Source of the DNA: Siphonodentalium dalli
Taxonomy: Eukaryota; Mollusca; Scaphopoda; Gadilida; Siphonodentaliidae
Direction of reading: 5' to 3'
Length of the DNA: 64,000 nt
NCBI GenBank assembly: GCA_032622095.1
Contig: CP136067.1
Coordinates: 73,870,705 to 73,934,704, forward strand
Under the pieces are notes generated by a model. It was not told the origin of the DNA, made no database searches, and saw only the letters and a list, made by a program, of their open reading frames with translations. Below are positions 1-11,888 of the stretch, piece by piece. Position 1 is the stretch's first letter. The number at the start of each line of letters is the position of its first letter. Position numbers and translations under genes: made by a program.

Positions 1-150
1 TTCCTGTTTCACTGATGTTAATGACACTGTAGCTCAACACGTACGTGGTAGTACAACCGCGAATCAGCGGTATTGCACCGCGGTATTAATGCATGTACAC
101 CTCGTTAAAAAGTGTCGCTTAATTTGAGTAGTGCTGTAGCTCCTTATAGT
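1..150. repeat. CCGCGG-rich dispersed repeat fragment
   Basis: The stretch has short CCGCGGTATT-type words and a CTCGTTAAAAAG..TCGCTTAAT segment. The reverse complement of the latter recurs near 10345-10370, so this is probably the edge of a small transposon shared with 10340-10570. The motif ATGACACTGTAGCTCAAC at 21 recurs at 43411 and 62537. No coding potential is seen. Confidence 0.4.
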
Positions 151-579
151 GGTGTATATATGGTCGAAGTTGCCAAGTTTGTGTTTGCTAAATCACTTGA
201 TAAAGTGCGTTTGCCTATAAAATCGAATACAAAACTCCCGAAACAAATACGACTTTACATTATTCCGTTTGTGGTCTACAACTGTTAAGAACATGGGGCT
301 AGTTGTTATACGGGACTAAATATTATGTCGGCATTATCTTGTCTATGCATGTTAATTATGTGCCATATCCTACCATACAATTTAGTCTTCACCATTATTA
401 TTGACTATGATAATTGATAAAAAAATATATTGCGTAAAACAAATCTATCCCAATCTGTTTCAGTCATATTAATTATTAGCTCAACTGTAATTTGTAAAGT
501 TTGAGCTAGTGCCACATGGCTTAGAATCCGTCATCCGTGTGTGTGCATGTGTGTGATTCGTCAACACTTTCCATTAGCA

Positions 580-2370
580 TGGGCTACAGGTCGTACCTTT
601 GGTCTGATCATTATGAAATTTGTCATGGCTGTTGACATTGACATGTAAATGGGAACGAGTCATTTTGGTGTCATTCGGCTAAAAAACATTGCCACCGCCA
701 CCAAGGGCCATCTTGGATTTCAAATTTCAATCCATTAGCACGGGCTGCAGGTCTGATCATCATGAAATTTGTCATGGATATTAATATTGACATGTAGATG
801 GAATGAGTCATTTTTGGGTCATTCGGCCATAAAACGTGGCCACTGGCAGCCATCTTGGATTTTACTCTTTGCATGACTAAATCCTTTGGCACGGGCTACA
901 GATCATACCTTTGGTCGGATCATCATGAAATTAATCATGGATGTTAACATTGACATGTGAAGGAGTCATTTTGGGTTCATTTGGCTAAAAAACATGGCCA
1001 CCAACGGTCATCTTGGATTTCAATTTCAATCCATTAGCACGGGCTACAGGTCTGTTCATCAGGAAATTTGTCATGAATGTTAATATTGACATGTAGATAG
1101 GAACGAGTCATTTTGGGGTCATTTACTCTTTGCATGACTAAATCCTTTCGCTCGGGCTACAGGTTGTACCTTTGGTCGGATCATCATAAAATTTGTCATG
1201 GATGTTAACATTGACATGTAGAAGGGAATGATTCATTTAGGGGTCATTCGGCCATAAAACATGGCCACTGGCAGCCATCTTGATTTTTACTCTTTGCATG
1301 ACTAAATCCTTTCGCACGGGAATTCCAAGTCGTACCTTTTGTCGGATCATTATGGAATTTGTCATGGATGTTAACATTGACATGTAAATGGGAACGAGTC
1401 ATTTTGAAGCCATTTGGCAAAAAAACATTGCCGCCAGCAGCCATCTTTGATTTCAAAATTCAATCCATTAGCACGGGCTACAGGCCGGAGTGTTCTCTGA
1501 TCATCATGAAATGTGTTGTGGATGTTATTATTGGCATTTAGATGGGAATGAGTCATTTTGGGGTCATTCATCAAAAAAAAATTGGCCATCTTGGATTTCA
1601 AAATTCAATCCATTATCACGGGCTACAGGCTGGAGTGTTCGTCTAATCATCATGAAATGTGTCATGGATGTTAATATTGGTATTTAGATGGGGGTCATTC
1701 GGCCATAAAACATGGCCCCTGGCAGCCATCTTGGATTTTACTATTTGCATGACTATATCATTTGGCATGGGCTACAAGTCATATCTTTGGTCGGATCATT
1801 GTGAAAATTGTCATGGCTGTTGACATTGACTTGTAGATGGGAACGATTCATTTTGTTGTCATTCGACTAAACAATATGGCCACCAGCGACCATCTGTATT
1901 TCAAAATTCAATCAATTAGCATAGGCTACAGGCCAAACTGTTTTTCTGATCATCATGGATGTTAATATTGACATGTAGATGGGAACGAGTCATTTTGGGG
2001 TCATTCGGCCATAAAACATGGCCACCAGTAGCCATCTTTGATTTTACTCTTTGCATGACTAAATCCTTTGGCACGGGTTACAAGTTATACCTTGTGTCAG
2101 ATCATTATAAAATTTGTCATGTCTGCTGACATTGACATGTAAATGGGAAACGAGTCATTTTGTGGTCATTTGGCAAAAAAACATGGTAGCCAGCGGCTAT
2201 CTTGGATTTAAAAAATTCAATCCATTCACTTGGGCTACAGGCCAAACTGATCGTCTGATCATCAAAATTTGTCATGGATTATAATATTGACATATTTATG
2301 GAAATGAGTAATTTTGGGGTCATTCGGCCATCTTGGATTTTACTCTTTGCAAGATTAAATCCTTTGGCCA
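580..2370. repeat. Degenerate tandem satellite, roughly 170-bp unit
   Basis: About ten diverged copies of one module follow each other. Each has a GGGCTACAGG segment, then GATCATCATGAAATTTGTCATGG, then GACATGTAGATGGGAACGAG, GGTCATTCGGCCATAAAAC, and finally CCATCTTGGATTTTACTCTT with GCATGACTAAATCC. Some copies lack the last part. The same family appears in reverse orientation near the other end (58640-58960 and 62690-63790). Open frames on both strands here are by-products of the repeat and are not genes. Confidence 0.85.
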
Positions 2371-2892
2371 GACAATCTCCCCATGAATTGCTGTCCACGA
2401 TATCAAGATTTAATGAGGTAAATTGTTCAATTTAACCCTGAAACAGGTTCAACACGTTTTCATGAGCATTGTGCATAAGGTAGATGATTGTCTAACTATA
2501 ATCATCTTATTATAAGTGGGGTATAAAATATAATTTAAATAATTTATTGTGTCCAACAACTGATAACAATTAACATGCAAAGACAAGATGATGTCGACAT
2601 ATTATTCATTTAGTCCCATATAACAATTAGCCCAGTGTTCTTAACATTTTTAGTGCACAAACATAATAACGCAAAAATGTAAAGTTGTTTTTGTTTTGGG
2701 AGTTTTGTTGTCCGTTTCATGATTTGAATAGCTGTATACCAGTCAAGTTTGTTCACATATGGTTTCATTTTACAATCCACTCAAGTTAGTTGCTTCATGA
2801 TGGGTTCATGTATATCTAAATAGTAATCGTGGTCTGCTTAAATACTGTATAAAGCAGCATATATTCATTTTCTTTATTATTATTGCTAACAG
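2371..2892. other. NDUFA9 upstream intron, no feature seen
   Basis: AT-rich sequence between the satellite and the first recognised NDUFA9 exon. It ends in a pyrimidine-containing tract and a CTAACAG acceptor at 2886-2892. The exon that should precede it (the part before human NDUFA9 'PIPLGSLGW') was not found in the window. Confidence 0.6.
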
Positions 2893-2969
2893 GGCGACGA
2901 GTGATGTTTTCAAAGAGAACAATTTATCTATATAAGAATGGAAATGCTACCACCAAGATGCCAGTTTAT
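2893..2969 (+). CDS. NDUFA9: NDUFA9 exon a (…RRVMFSKRTIY…KMPVY)
   Basis: A 77-nt internal exon follows a CTAACAG acceptor and precedes a GTGAGT donor at 2970. It starts with two bases (GG) completing a codon from the exon to its left and ends on a full TAT codon. The 25 complete codons end in PVY, which lines up with the conserved 'KQPVY' just before the last Rossmann-like strand of NDUFA9. It is the leftmost exon found. Confidence 0.88.
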
Positions 2970-3139
2970 GTGAGTAAATTTTGTAACAAATCAAACTTCA
3001 CTCTTAACACATTGTGTTACCCTGATGGGAGTGAGTTACATATTCTCAAAATAAGTGTCTCTTTTAACATGGTCCTCAGCCGTTTACAATATTGTCATAT
3101 TATCAGCTCACTGCTGTTGTTCAGGGAACAATTTTGATT

Positions 3140-3710
3140 AGCAAATAACTGCACAATGACATGAATAGATATCATTGTTCCAAAATCATAGCAAAGTCAT
3201 ACCAAATTGCATACCAAATGTGGGTAGCAAATTGCGATGCGATGCCAGTAATGTGGTTGTTGTGTTTGCAACATGCTGAATGCACATTTGGACTGCGTTT
3301 GTCGCACCACGTTGAAATTAAACCCACTGTCTTGGGAGTCAATGCAGCTGCATTAAAATTTCTGATCACCATGCTGAAAAGAAAACCAATGCTCAATGCT
3401 CTATTTTGCAGTATATATTTTAATTTTGTTTTATTTATGTTCACCTCTGAATAATTTTGATGCTACGGACAAATGCCTCGGTTGATATACTTAAATATTG
3501 ACAAGGAAGCATTGGAACACCCACAAATGACAGCTACATGTATCCGAGGATTAATCAACAACGTACTGGCACTTTAAAAATACAAATGATCCGACCTGAT
3601 TAAATGCATTGACACACTATCAAAGAAAGAAACACCTGTGTGTTGTTTCCAAAATTTTATACCTTTTCGGAATAGGAAACGTCATACAGTGTTCACACAG
3701 AAATAGTCCT
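3140..3710. other. Intron sequence, nothing recognised
   Basis: Short open frames occur on both strands (for example 3161-3454), but they overlap each other, resemble no family and have no splice context. Confidence 0.5.
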
Positions 3711-4052
3711 TGAATTTGCTTGATTCCGATTTGAACCTTGAATAGTACTTGAATTGAACAATCAGTCCTTGAATAACAATTAATAAATAATAGCTCAATG
3801 TCCATAGCTTTCAGGCCACTCCTTTCTTCAGTGGAATCATAGTATATGAAAATTGCATTTTGCAGCAGCAAAAATGATCGACAGAATAATGATGAAGTAC
3901 GTTATAACTTCGACTTATGCATCTCAGCCACACTGACATCACGGATCATTATTTCCTGCCATTTTACTCCGTCGCGATGGAATTGGTTTTGGTGTTAAAA
4001 CCGACGCCGTGTCTTGTGCCAAGACGTCGGATTGAAATCCAGTTATCTTCTT

Positions 4053-4690
4053 CAGGGTTCGCACAGGTGCTTAAAGTCATTAAAAGTGCTTGAATTTGAT
4101 TTTCTATTTTCAAGGCCCTTAAAACTGCTTAAATTCTCACCCTAATACCACTCAGGTCATTAAAAGTGCTTAAATTCTGGTATAAGACGGGCCTGGGGAA
4201 TAAACAACAAGGCATGGGCGGTCTTATACCTAGAAAACTGTTAACATCGCCGATATGATCGTAAAAATCGAACGGAACATTGCGGCGGAAGTGAGGGAGA
4301 CATCGCGTAATCGCTAAAAATAGCATCGTTTCCGATACGTACGATTTTTCAATAGTACGAAACTGTGTGCTCTCCGCAAAGCATATGTAAGCTTCCCTCT
4401 GATTGGAGGGAAAATTTACACCAGCCAATCATGTAAGTTAATAGAAAATTTAACCGGCTGAACAAATAAATATGCCGGGAAAGTGCAACTTCAATGTCGA
4501 ATGGTGTAAACAAACAAAGTATAAACAGTGGTTGTCGCCCGATCAAGACATTCATTCGGCAAAATGCATAATATGCGCGAAAACGTTCACAATAGCCGGT
4601 ATTGGCGAGGCTTGAAAAGTCATTAAAAGGTCATTAAAAAGGTGCTTAAAAGTGCTTAAATTTAGTTTTTGGGAACCTGTATGAACCCTG
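4053..4690. mobile_element. hAT-like non-autonomous element
   Basis: The ends are inverted: CAGGGTTCGCACAGGT on the left and ACCTGTATGAACCCTG on the right. CTTCTT flanks both sides (4047-4052, 4691-4696), consistent with a decayed hAT target duplication. The subterminal sequence is full of GTGCTTAAA and GTCATTAAAAG repeats. A short zinc-finger-like frame remains inside (4472-4615). It is inserted in the spacer of the foldback element 3740-5030. Confidence 0.75.
4472..4615 (+). pseudogene. Transposase N-terminal zinc-finger fragment (47 codons)
   Basis: An ATG frame of 47 codons, then TGA. It starts MPGKCNFNVEWCKQ, followed by QWLSPDQDIHSAKC, IICAKTF and IAGIGEA. The layout (a W.P....HSA.C..C..TF core after a short basic start) resembles the N-terminal BED-like finger of transposon-derived proteins common in animals. 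The expected histidine pair (a HxKxxxH type) is lost because the frame runs directly into the subterminal repeats, so it is an internal-deletion remnant. Family assignment is from motif memory. Confidence 0.55.
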
Positions 4691-5236
4691 CTTCTTTCAC
4701 CAACCGTAATTGTTTATTGCCGGACATGATCTCCATCACCGCAACGGACATGTTATGCACCGGTTTTAACACCAAAACCAATTCCATCGCTACGGAGTGA
4801 AAATGGCAGAAAATAATGATCCGTGATGTCGGTGTGGCTGAGATGCATAAGTCGACATTATAACGGACTTCATCATTATTCTGTCGATCATTGTCAGTGA
4901 TTGCTACTGCAAATTGTAATTTTCATATACTATGATTTCACTGAAGAAGGGTGTGGCCCGAAAGCTATGGACATTGAGCTATTATTTATTAATTGTTATA
5001 ATATTCGGTCCCTCAATACATGGACCATTCACTACTAGAGTCCTTGAATAGTCCTTTATTATTGAGAAAGTAAAAAACCCCACCCACGGCTCTACACTTG
5101 TATAGCTTTATAAATATCGTTAACTATCCAATCAGTACATGTAATTAAGCAGCACAAGCGTGGACACGACAAGTGTGGAACGGGTCCTAAAAAAAATAAT
5201 AAATAGATAAAAGAAGGTTGCATGTCTAATTATATA

Positions 5237-5611
5237 CCCTGCTGGATAAAACAAGTGTCCACTTAACCGCAGTGCGGTTAGCGTTGCCACCGCGGCTGAA
5301 ATGCAACTACACCGCGGCTCCACCGGCTAACTACAGTTGGGCCGCGGTGTACTTGCTGATCGGCCATGGTGTAGTTGCCGCGGTGTACGTTCATTAAACT
5401 GAAAAAAGACGATACAAACCAGAAATCTAACCACGGTGTACATGCCGTTCAGCCGCGGTGTAGTTGCCTTTCGGCCGCAGTGTACTTGCTGTTCAGCCAC
5501 GGTGTACTTGCAGTTCGGCCACGGTGCTCAACTGCAGTTACAAACTCTGACACCGCGGCCGAACGGTAAATACACCGCGGTGCCAATGGACACTTGTTTT
5601 GTCCAGTGGGG
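5237..5611. mobile_element. Mariner-type MITE with CCGCGG internal repeats
   Basis: The left end is CCCTGCTGGATAAAACAAGT. The right end read in reverse is CCCCACTGGACAAAACAAGT. Both continue into GTCCA, giving about 25-bp terminal inverted repeats. TA occurs on both flanks (5235-5236, 5612-5613), the Tc1/mariner target. The 375-bp interior repeats CCGCGGTGTACTTGC-like words and has no transposase. Confidence 0.8.
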
Positions 5612-5649
5612 TAGCTGTGTATGTGTTTAGATGTTCATAATGAAAACAT

Positions 5650-5940
5650 ATGACTGTGGATAAAACCACATTATGCTATGATTCTTTCAACTTTTTGTCG
5701 CTATTTAATGGGACACAGCTTGATGACAATGACGACATGGTTGAAAGTACATCACCATATAACCTAACACATCACTCATGTGATTATTATGCACCGACAC
5801 AGTTTAAGGAAAAAATGGCAACATCAAAATCAAACTTAAGCATGCTTGGTCTAAATTGTTGTAGTCTAAATGCAAACTGGGACTCATTTGTAGATCTTTT
5901 AGCTGAAATTCAAGCCCTGGAAATTATATGGACATACTAG
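5650..5940 (+). pseudogene. LINE ORF2, start of endonuclease domain (remnant)
   Basis: The open frame contains SNLSMLGLNCCSLNANWDSF followed by VDLLAEIQ, which matches the first strand of the apurinic endonuclease domain of CR1/Jockey-type LINEs ('hlNirSL..n...l..lL'). The frame then diverges and stops at 5938, so most of the endonuclease is missing. Downstream reverse-transcriptase pieces at 6570-7790 are on the same strand and in the right order. Confidence 0.7.
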
Positions 5941-6172
5941 CATTAACATAAATATTTAGAATTAACGAAGATTATTCATTACCAGGCTACCACAATCTCA
6001 TTACTTAATCATGACAAATTTATAAAAAGGAAATTGTTTTTTTTAAATTCGCAATGATCTGTCACTGTTCATACCACACGTAATTGAGATATTATTTATT
6101 GAGCTGGTTGCCGGAAAATCTAAACCATTCATTGTTGCAAATTTGATTTTTGAGACAGTGCAAATTTTTTTT

Positions 6173-6267
6173 GGATTGGGTGGGATTCGAACCCCGGCCT
6201 ATGACGGCGAGCGCGCCTTGCGATTCAAAGTCCGACGTCAATACCACACGGTCACCGAAGCAACCCC
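6173..6267 (-). tRNA. tRNA-like sequence (Gln-TTG-like; SINE head or pseudogene)
   Basis: On the minus strand the segment begins GGGGTTG, which pairs with CAATCC at the end (one mismatch, one G-T). It has a perfect polymerase III B box, GGTTCGAATCC (6183-6193), and an anticodon-like GGACTTTGAATC typical of tRNA-Gln(TTG). The stretch between anticodon and T arm is long and can form a GGCG/CGCC hairpin, which is wrong for Gln. It is therefore more likely a decayed tRNA-derived SINE head than a working tRNA. It lies inside the LINE remnant. Confidence 0.5.
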
Positions 6268-6569
6268 AAAAAGGAAGCTCAAATGGCCGCTGTATTCTGA
6301 CGTTGCACTTAGGACACTATATGCACATTTTAAGGTCTCTATAGTATATATATATATAGGAGATATAGCACAGTAGTAAAACTAGTGACGAATTGCCATC
6401 TAATTCAAAGAAATCATTTACGGACTACTTATCTAGTACCAAACCAAAAACATTTTATATATTCCCAGCCAATGGTAATGAAGTACTGATTGCTTCAAAT
6501 AGTATTCTCAATAAAAGCAACACTGATGTTGATGATATTTATCATTGAAATTAATGAAAAATACCATAA

Positions 6570-7790
6570 ATTACTGGAAAAAATGGAACGCTACGGAATC
6601 AGAGGAATATCAAATGAGTGGTTTAGGAGTTAACTGACGGGAAGCGACAATATGTAGAATTCCAAGGGGCAACGTTTAGCACATCGGATTTCCCTTTGTA
6701 CGATATTTCATAAGTACGAAAATAATGAAATACTTTCGTCACCTAACTTCGTCTTGAATGTCGATCTATTGAGCGCTTTTATTAATTGGCTTTCTGGCTC
6801 CATGCTTTCAGTCTCCATTTGGGTTCCAAAAAACTTTAGCCAAATGAAATTTTTATTAGCCAAATTCGAAAAATATTAGCCATTGGCTAATTTGGCTACC
6901 GACAGCGTGAACACTGACCCTTCAGGTCACTTTTCTCATCCAATCGCCACCAACCTTAATATGGATCTTCGGGGTAACCTCTAGATGGGTACCTCTCTTT
7001 TTTCCCCAAAATTTGTAAAAAAAAAAAACATTGCCGCCAGCAATTCTTTTGCGACATATCCACTCTTTCAGGCACAAAAAACTTGATGAGCACCATCTTC
7101 CTATGCACACCCTTTGTTTTAATCTACATTAATGACATGCCAAGTTCTACATCTTTACCATTACTGTACTATCTTTCGCGGATGATACCACCCTTTATAA
7201 ATCTGATCATAACTGCGAGAAGGTTACAAAAATTAGCAACATTGAGTTACGAATGTTTTGAATGGTGCTGTTCAACAGACTCAATAAACCCTTCTAAAAG
7301 CAAATACATGCTGATCCGCCCTAAAATTGATGATAATAAATGGAGAGATTTGAGATTAAAATTAAATGGCAGAGATTTAATTAGAGTTGGAACTCAAATG
7401 CAGGAGACATCTGTTAAATTCCTCGGCATCATAATTGATGAAAACGAAACTTTCAAATATCATATTTCCGCTATTCAAAAAAGGTCAACTGCACAGTCTA
7501 CCTACTGAACAAAGTCAAATGCTTTTTGCATAAGAACTCAAGAAAAATTCTCGATCATTTGTTTGTTCAAAGTCATTACTCTATGGTATACATGTATATA
7601 TGGGGAAATGCCAACCAAATTAGCAGGATCATTGTTCTCCAAGAAAAGCAGTTCACATTTTATACAATGCTAAATTCAGAAGCCATATAGAACCCCTCTT
7701 CAAATGTGAGCACATACTCAAATTTCAAGATCTACATGCCGTAAACGTGTCTCTTTTCATGTTTGACTGGACTTGTAACTATCTTCCAAA
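6570..7790 (+). pseudogene. LINE reverse-transcriptase remnant (CR1/Jockey-like)
   Basis: Ordered reverse-transcriptase pieces appear in shifting frames: ERYGIRGISNEWFRS (about 6583), then LIYINDMPSSTS (about 7115), the catalytic FADDTTLYKSD (from 7175), INPSKSKYMLIRP, VKFLGIIIDE (about 7413), and a thumb region with VYMYIWGNANQ and LQEKAVHILYNA up to about 7790. FADD is in a different frame from the flanking pieces, and foreign sequence (about 6720-7080) splits the domain. It is dead, inside NDUFA9 intron 1, on the same strand as the host gene. Confidence 0.85.
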
Positions 7791-7854
7791 ATAATTTACT
7801 AACTCGTACAAATATATTAACTATGTTCAAGTCTGCAAATAGTGTGTCTGTCAT

Positions 7855-8260
7855 TTGCAGAATGAGGTTCCCTGAGGCTGAATTTAGTGATGCCATACTG
7901 CATGGCATAGAGCATTACCTAATTTAACCCACCCTCTGGGAACCTCATTTGGCTGAAGCCTCAACTGGTATAGGAGATCTAGGATAAGATTGAAGTTCCC
8001 AGTTGATGTTCACCCATTAGTCACTCCGATTATGCAATTTATCTTCTGCAAATTAGGGAATATAAACTAGAAAGGAAAAAGTAACTAAAATCAATGTTAA
8101 TTTGATACTATAGATACTTCCCAGAAGATGAGGCCTAAGCGGAATGAGGTCCCCAGAGGGTGAATTTGGTGATGCTGGCTCATATATCGCAACCATGGGT
8201 TATTGGATCTCAATGAAATTCGGTACACAGGTTTGGCATCATGAGGGGTTTAAAAAAAGG
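7855..8260. repeat. Dispersed repeat pair (GAGGTTCCCTGAGG type)
   Basis: Two related stretches, GAATGAGGTTCCCTGAGGCT near 7860 and GAATGAGGTCCCCAGAGGGT near 8140, each continue into GAATTT.GTGATGC. A reverse-orientation relative (CCTCTGGGAACCTCAT) lies near 7933. This looks like a small palindromic repeat. Confidence 0.5.
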
Positions 8261-9330
8261 GTTCATTGACCTTATTCACATTTTCATTTCAAGAGTTGTC
8301 CCTCTTTCTTTATCTGAAAATGTTGGATTTTCGTCAGTCATTTCAGTTTTCACCATGCACCCGTGGTGCAACCTCTTGTTGACACTTTAATTTACTGCTT
8401 GAGATTGATTGAGGCTTCTTTTTCTCCAGGCTCAATTGTAAAATCTTTGCCGGGATGAAGTGTGTTGGCTTATATTAACTATGCACACGGTAAATTCGCC
8501 GCAGTGAAGGAAACCAAAAAAAAAAAAAAACGTTCACCAAAGCTGTTTTTAACATGAGACAAGCCGAGGCTGCAAATGGAAATTTGTCCAGTTGCACACC
8601 TATTTTATGTAAGATGTCAAATTTGATTGGCATATGAAGATGGGTGCTGATTCATTGTTGTCATTCCGGGATTCCAGACAACTTGGGCCCAAACTATTGA
8701 AATTTAATTGTGTATTGCAATGAGCAACAAATTGTAATATCACTCTTGTAAATTTGTGGTAAACTGTGAGGTGTATAGAGAGTTATGCCAATAAGATATG
8801 CAAATTTGTTCAAGAATTTGATGGCACTTTCATATTGTCCTAACTTTGTAAGACTCACTGGTTGCAGCCACATATTGTTAGAGATGCTGGTTAAAGATGC
8901 ACCAACTTTGAATGAGTAGACAGGCCTTAAGATTTGATGAGAATCACTGAATTGATTCTTGTAATGATTCTCAAAATTGTTTTCAATTTTCAGTGCTCTA
9001 TTACTAACTTGATTCGGCATTGGATTCTCACAAAATTTAATGGATGTTGAGCCCTGGTAGGGCATGTTTTTTTAAATTGGTGCTGGTCTGCCTCTGGTGC
9101 CAATCTTCTGAAATCCTGAAATTGACAACGGGACAGGCAGTCAGAATTTTTTTTAGCCTTGGATGTGAAGATGTGAACATGAAATAATTTATTAAAGCAC
9201 ATAAAGTTAAAAGACATATATGCCTGCAATTTTTTATCGACCTTTCTGAAGGATATAAACAACTGCTTCATTGTCACATATAAATATAACACGTTTGTTT
9301 GACCATATTAAAATGACCCCCACATGCAGT
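8261..9330. other. NDUFA9 intron 1, nothing recognised
   Basis: Overlapping minus-strand frames at 8694-9292 show no family resemblance and no splice context. A short A-run occurs at 8516-8530. Confidence 0.4.
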
Positions 9331-9610
9331 GCAAATAGGATAGAGTTCCATGTATGACATGGACCAAAATAAAAAATATATTTAAAATTAAATTAAACAA
9401 AACATTTTAAGTTTCAATCTAAAAATCTAAAAAGAAAATTAAAAACTTTGAAAAAAAATATAAAGTTTAATTTATATATTTTTTTTAATTTAAAAAAACA
9501 AATTATTAATTTTTTTTGTTCAACAGCAGATCAGAGTTCAATCTAAAAAAAAATCAAAAATTGAATTTAAATAGTTAAAAAAAAAATCAAACTGTTCAAA
9601 AGATAAAAAT
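9330..9610. repeat. A/T-rich low-complexity tract
   Basis: Nearly pure A/T sequence with repeated AAAAATTTAAA-type words. Similar tracts occur at 40130-40340 and 60780-60980, and the latter two share a TTTGGTGTGGT..GGTTATAATGG.GTTA lead-in, suggesting one repeat family with an AT-rich tail. Confidence 0.6.
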
Positions 9611-9914
9611 TTGGACGAATCATATACATGAGTCTGTTTCAGCTAGTTAACATAAGGGCAAGTGCTGATGTGTTCACTTTGGAAGTCGATCTCGGGTATT
9701 TTAAACAGACAATATTTAATATGTGGATTGTCTTTTTACCAGTGGGCAGTAATAACGCTGTGGGTGTGGCCTCTGTGGAAAACTCCATTCCTGCCACACA
9801 TGTATTAAGGCTCACACAGAGGATAGTCTGAAAGTGATCTATATTCTATGTCTCACTGAGAAGTAATGATAGCTCTTTAACTGCAATTAATACAAATATT
9901 TATTTCTGTTATAG

Positions 9915-9991
9915 TACTCTGATATCTGTGAAGGCATAACAAATGCTATTTTGAACCCAGGATCTGATGGAAAGACTTATGATTGTGTTGG
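9915..9991 (+). CDS. NDUFA9: NDUFA9 exon b (YSDICEGITNAILNPGSDGK…)
   Basis: A 77-nt exon after TTATAG and before GTAAGT at 9992. It begins in phase 0 and ends with two bases of a glycine codon. The translation YSDICEGITNAILNPGSDGK then TYDCVG lines up with human '[20 protein letters not shown]..FVG', following directly on PVY of the previous exon. Confidence 0.93.
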
Positions 9992-10339
9992 GTAAGTCAT
10001 CCACTAGAAATATATTGAGAAAATTATCTTGGACTTTTATCAAAATATAGGTTAGTTTTTAGTTGAAAATATAATGGATAATGTGATTTTTAGTCAAGTT
10101 TCATTTTCAATAACTGGTCTTATTATTTGAAGATGGATGGTTGGTTGGCTAATGGGTGGGCTTTTGGGATTCCTCTATAACTTAGCCGTTTATTGATGGA
10201 ATTTGACAATTCTTGGTATGTGAGTTTATAGTGTAGTCGTGGGAGAGTTGAACCCAGAAGAAATTGGATACGATCTTGGTGTCATTCGAAGTGGAAAAAA
10301 CTCCAGGAACAACATATCAAAAATCCGCTCATACAGCTA

Positions 10340-10570
10340 TGCTCTTATTAAGCGACCTGTTTAACGAGGTTAATGGGCTGGTACTTACCGCGTTGATACC
10401 ACCAGAATACCGCGGTGAAACCACCAGAATACCGCGTTTATCATTTTGTACCGCAGGTCACCGCGTTATTGGTGCTCGTTACTGCCGTACACCACGTTAT
10501 TTTTTTCGTGACCACGTGTAAATGCGTTCAATTAACCGCGAACCGCCCTCCACCGCGAAGTGAAAACATG
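10340..10570. repeat. CCGCG-rich dispersed repeat
   Basis: Repeats of ACCGCG and CCACCAGAATACCGCG lie close together, with a GCGACCTG word at each edge (about 10350 and 10588). Part of the left edge is the reverse complement of 75-125. Probably a MITE whose ends are not resolved by eye. Confidence 0.45.
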
Positions 10571-11888
10571 CGTGAAACAAACTAGGCGACCTGCAGGAAT
10601 CCAATTCGTGATCTCGGGAAGTTAAAAATACATTATTGTAAGGACGGTACCGCCTTCATTCTCACACGGTTGGATACATGATGTATAACTTCTATATCTT
10701 ATGCCAAAAACAAAAAATAGGTGTGTTTCGGGTATTTCGGATTCTGGATGCCGACCCTAAACTTTTTTTCCGACTATATATATTTTCCCCGTACCAAAAT
10801 CAAAACATAAAAGTGAAACACAAATAAAGCGACGTTTCGTATAAACAAGGTGAAGTCCCATGCGACTTGCAGTGATACCGATATAATTTACAATCAATTC
10901 TGAATTAGGACTTTTGAATAGTTAAAGACAAAGCCGTGGTCCTTTCTTTGATCGAGGATGAAAGGGAATCTCGCAGAGAAAGTGACACCAAGTAATCATA
11001 AATCATGTTCATTCAACCAGTTACGATGTAGCAGGTGCACAATTTCTAGACAATGCTGACGTAATTCTTGTTTGATGTTACCGCAACACAAAAATAAGTG
11101 CACGTACATGGCGATTGGCCAGCTCAAAATCGTATATCTGTGAAAGTTATAGATAAAATTAAATTTTATTGACCAATTAGTCGGGAGAATGAAGTTACAG
11201 TAATTACAGTTCAATGTACCGAATGCAATGCAGAGATTTGAAACACTCAACGGCACGGCATGTGATTGACACACAGTAAATGATCAGTACATCAAACAAT
11301 GGAGCACGTGCATGTCTCCAGATACCATGGGGTTCACGATGGGTGAAAAGTCTCCATTTAACTTTCATGTACGAATAAATTGGAGGTACATAAAAGGGAT
11401 GAACACTAAAATATATATAATTGTATGTTCTGCATTGTATGCAGTACAAAATAGCTCAAACCTATTTGGGTCCACTGCCGCTGTATAAGTTTGAACCTTT
11501 GTAAAATCTAGCGTCCATATCGCAACTGAACATTGTAAATTCTCCGACAATAGACCGACGTATTGTGCTTGGAAACTTGAAAGATTTGATGTTGCTACGT
11601 CAACCATCACTGAACACGTGCGCGTCCGTGATTATTGTCGGTGGCATTGTTTGATCTCTTGCAACGTTTAGCGGTCGCATGCATTTGCTGTACTCGGCAG
11701 TTCAGGGTACAAATTATTTTCACATATTCTTATATCTAATCACGATTCGGATGAAACGCATGCGTGTTTGGCATTGGAAAGGGGAAACGTATGCCTCTAT
11801 ATAATAAGTCTGTTTGGTTTGCACAAGATAATTACGCACAAATATGATAATCTGAGTAACGACAATAACACTAACTAAATTGAAAGTG

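Larger units (their letters stand above)
3740..5030. mobile_element. Foldback (long inverted repeat) element split by a hAT remnant
   Basis: The segment 3740-4015 is repeated in reverse complement at 4745-5030. Shared words include TTAATAAATAATAGCTCAATG, ATGATCGACAGAATAATGATG, CTTATGCATCTCAGCC and GGAATTGGTTTTGGTGTTAA. The arms are about 270 bp with scattered substitutions and indels. The spacer is mostly the hAT remnant 4053-4690. It lies in NDUFA9 intron 1. No transposase is seen, so it is presumably non-autonomous. Confidence 0.8.

Noticed and set aside
3161-3454. Sense and antisense frames of 97 and 90 codons
   Set aside because: They are mirror images of one AT-rich stretch in an intron, with no family resemblance.
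6143-6376. A 77-codon coding frame
   Set aside because: It is the antisense translation of the tRNA-like sequence and B box.
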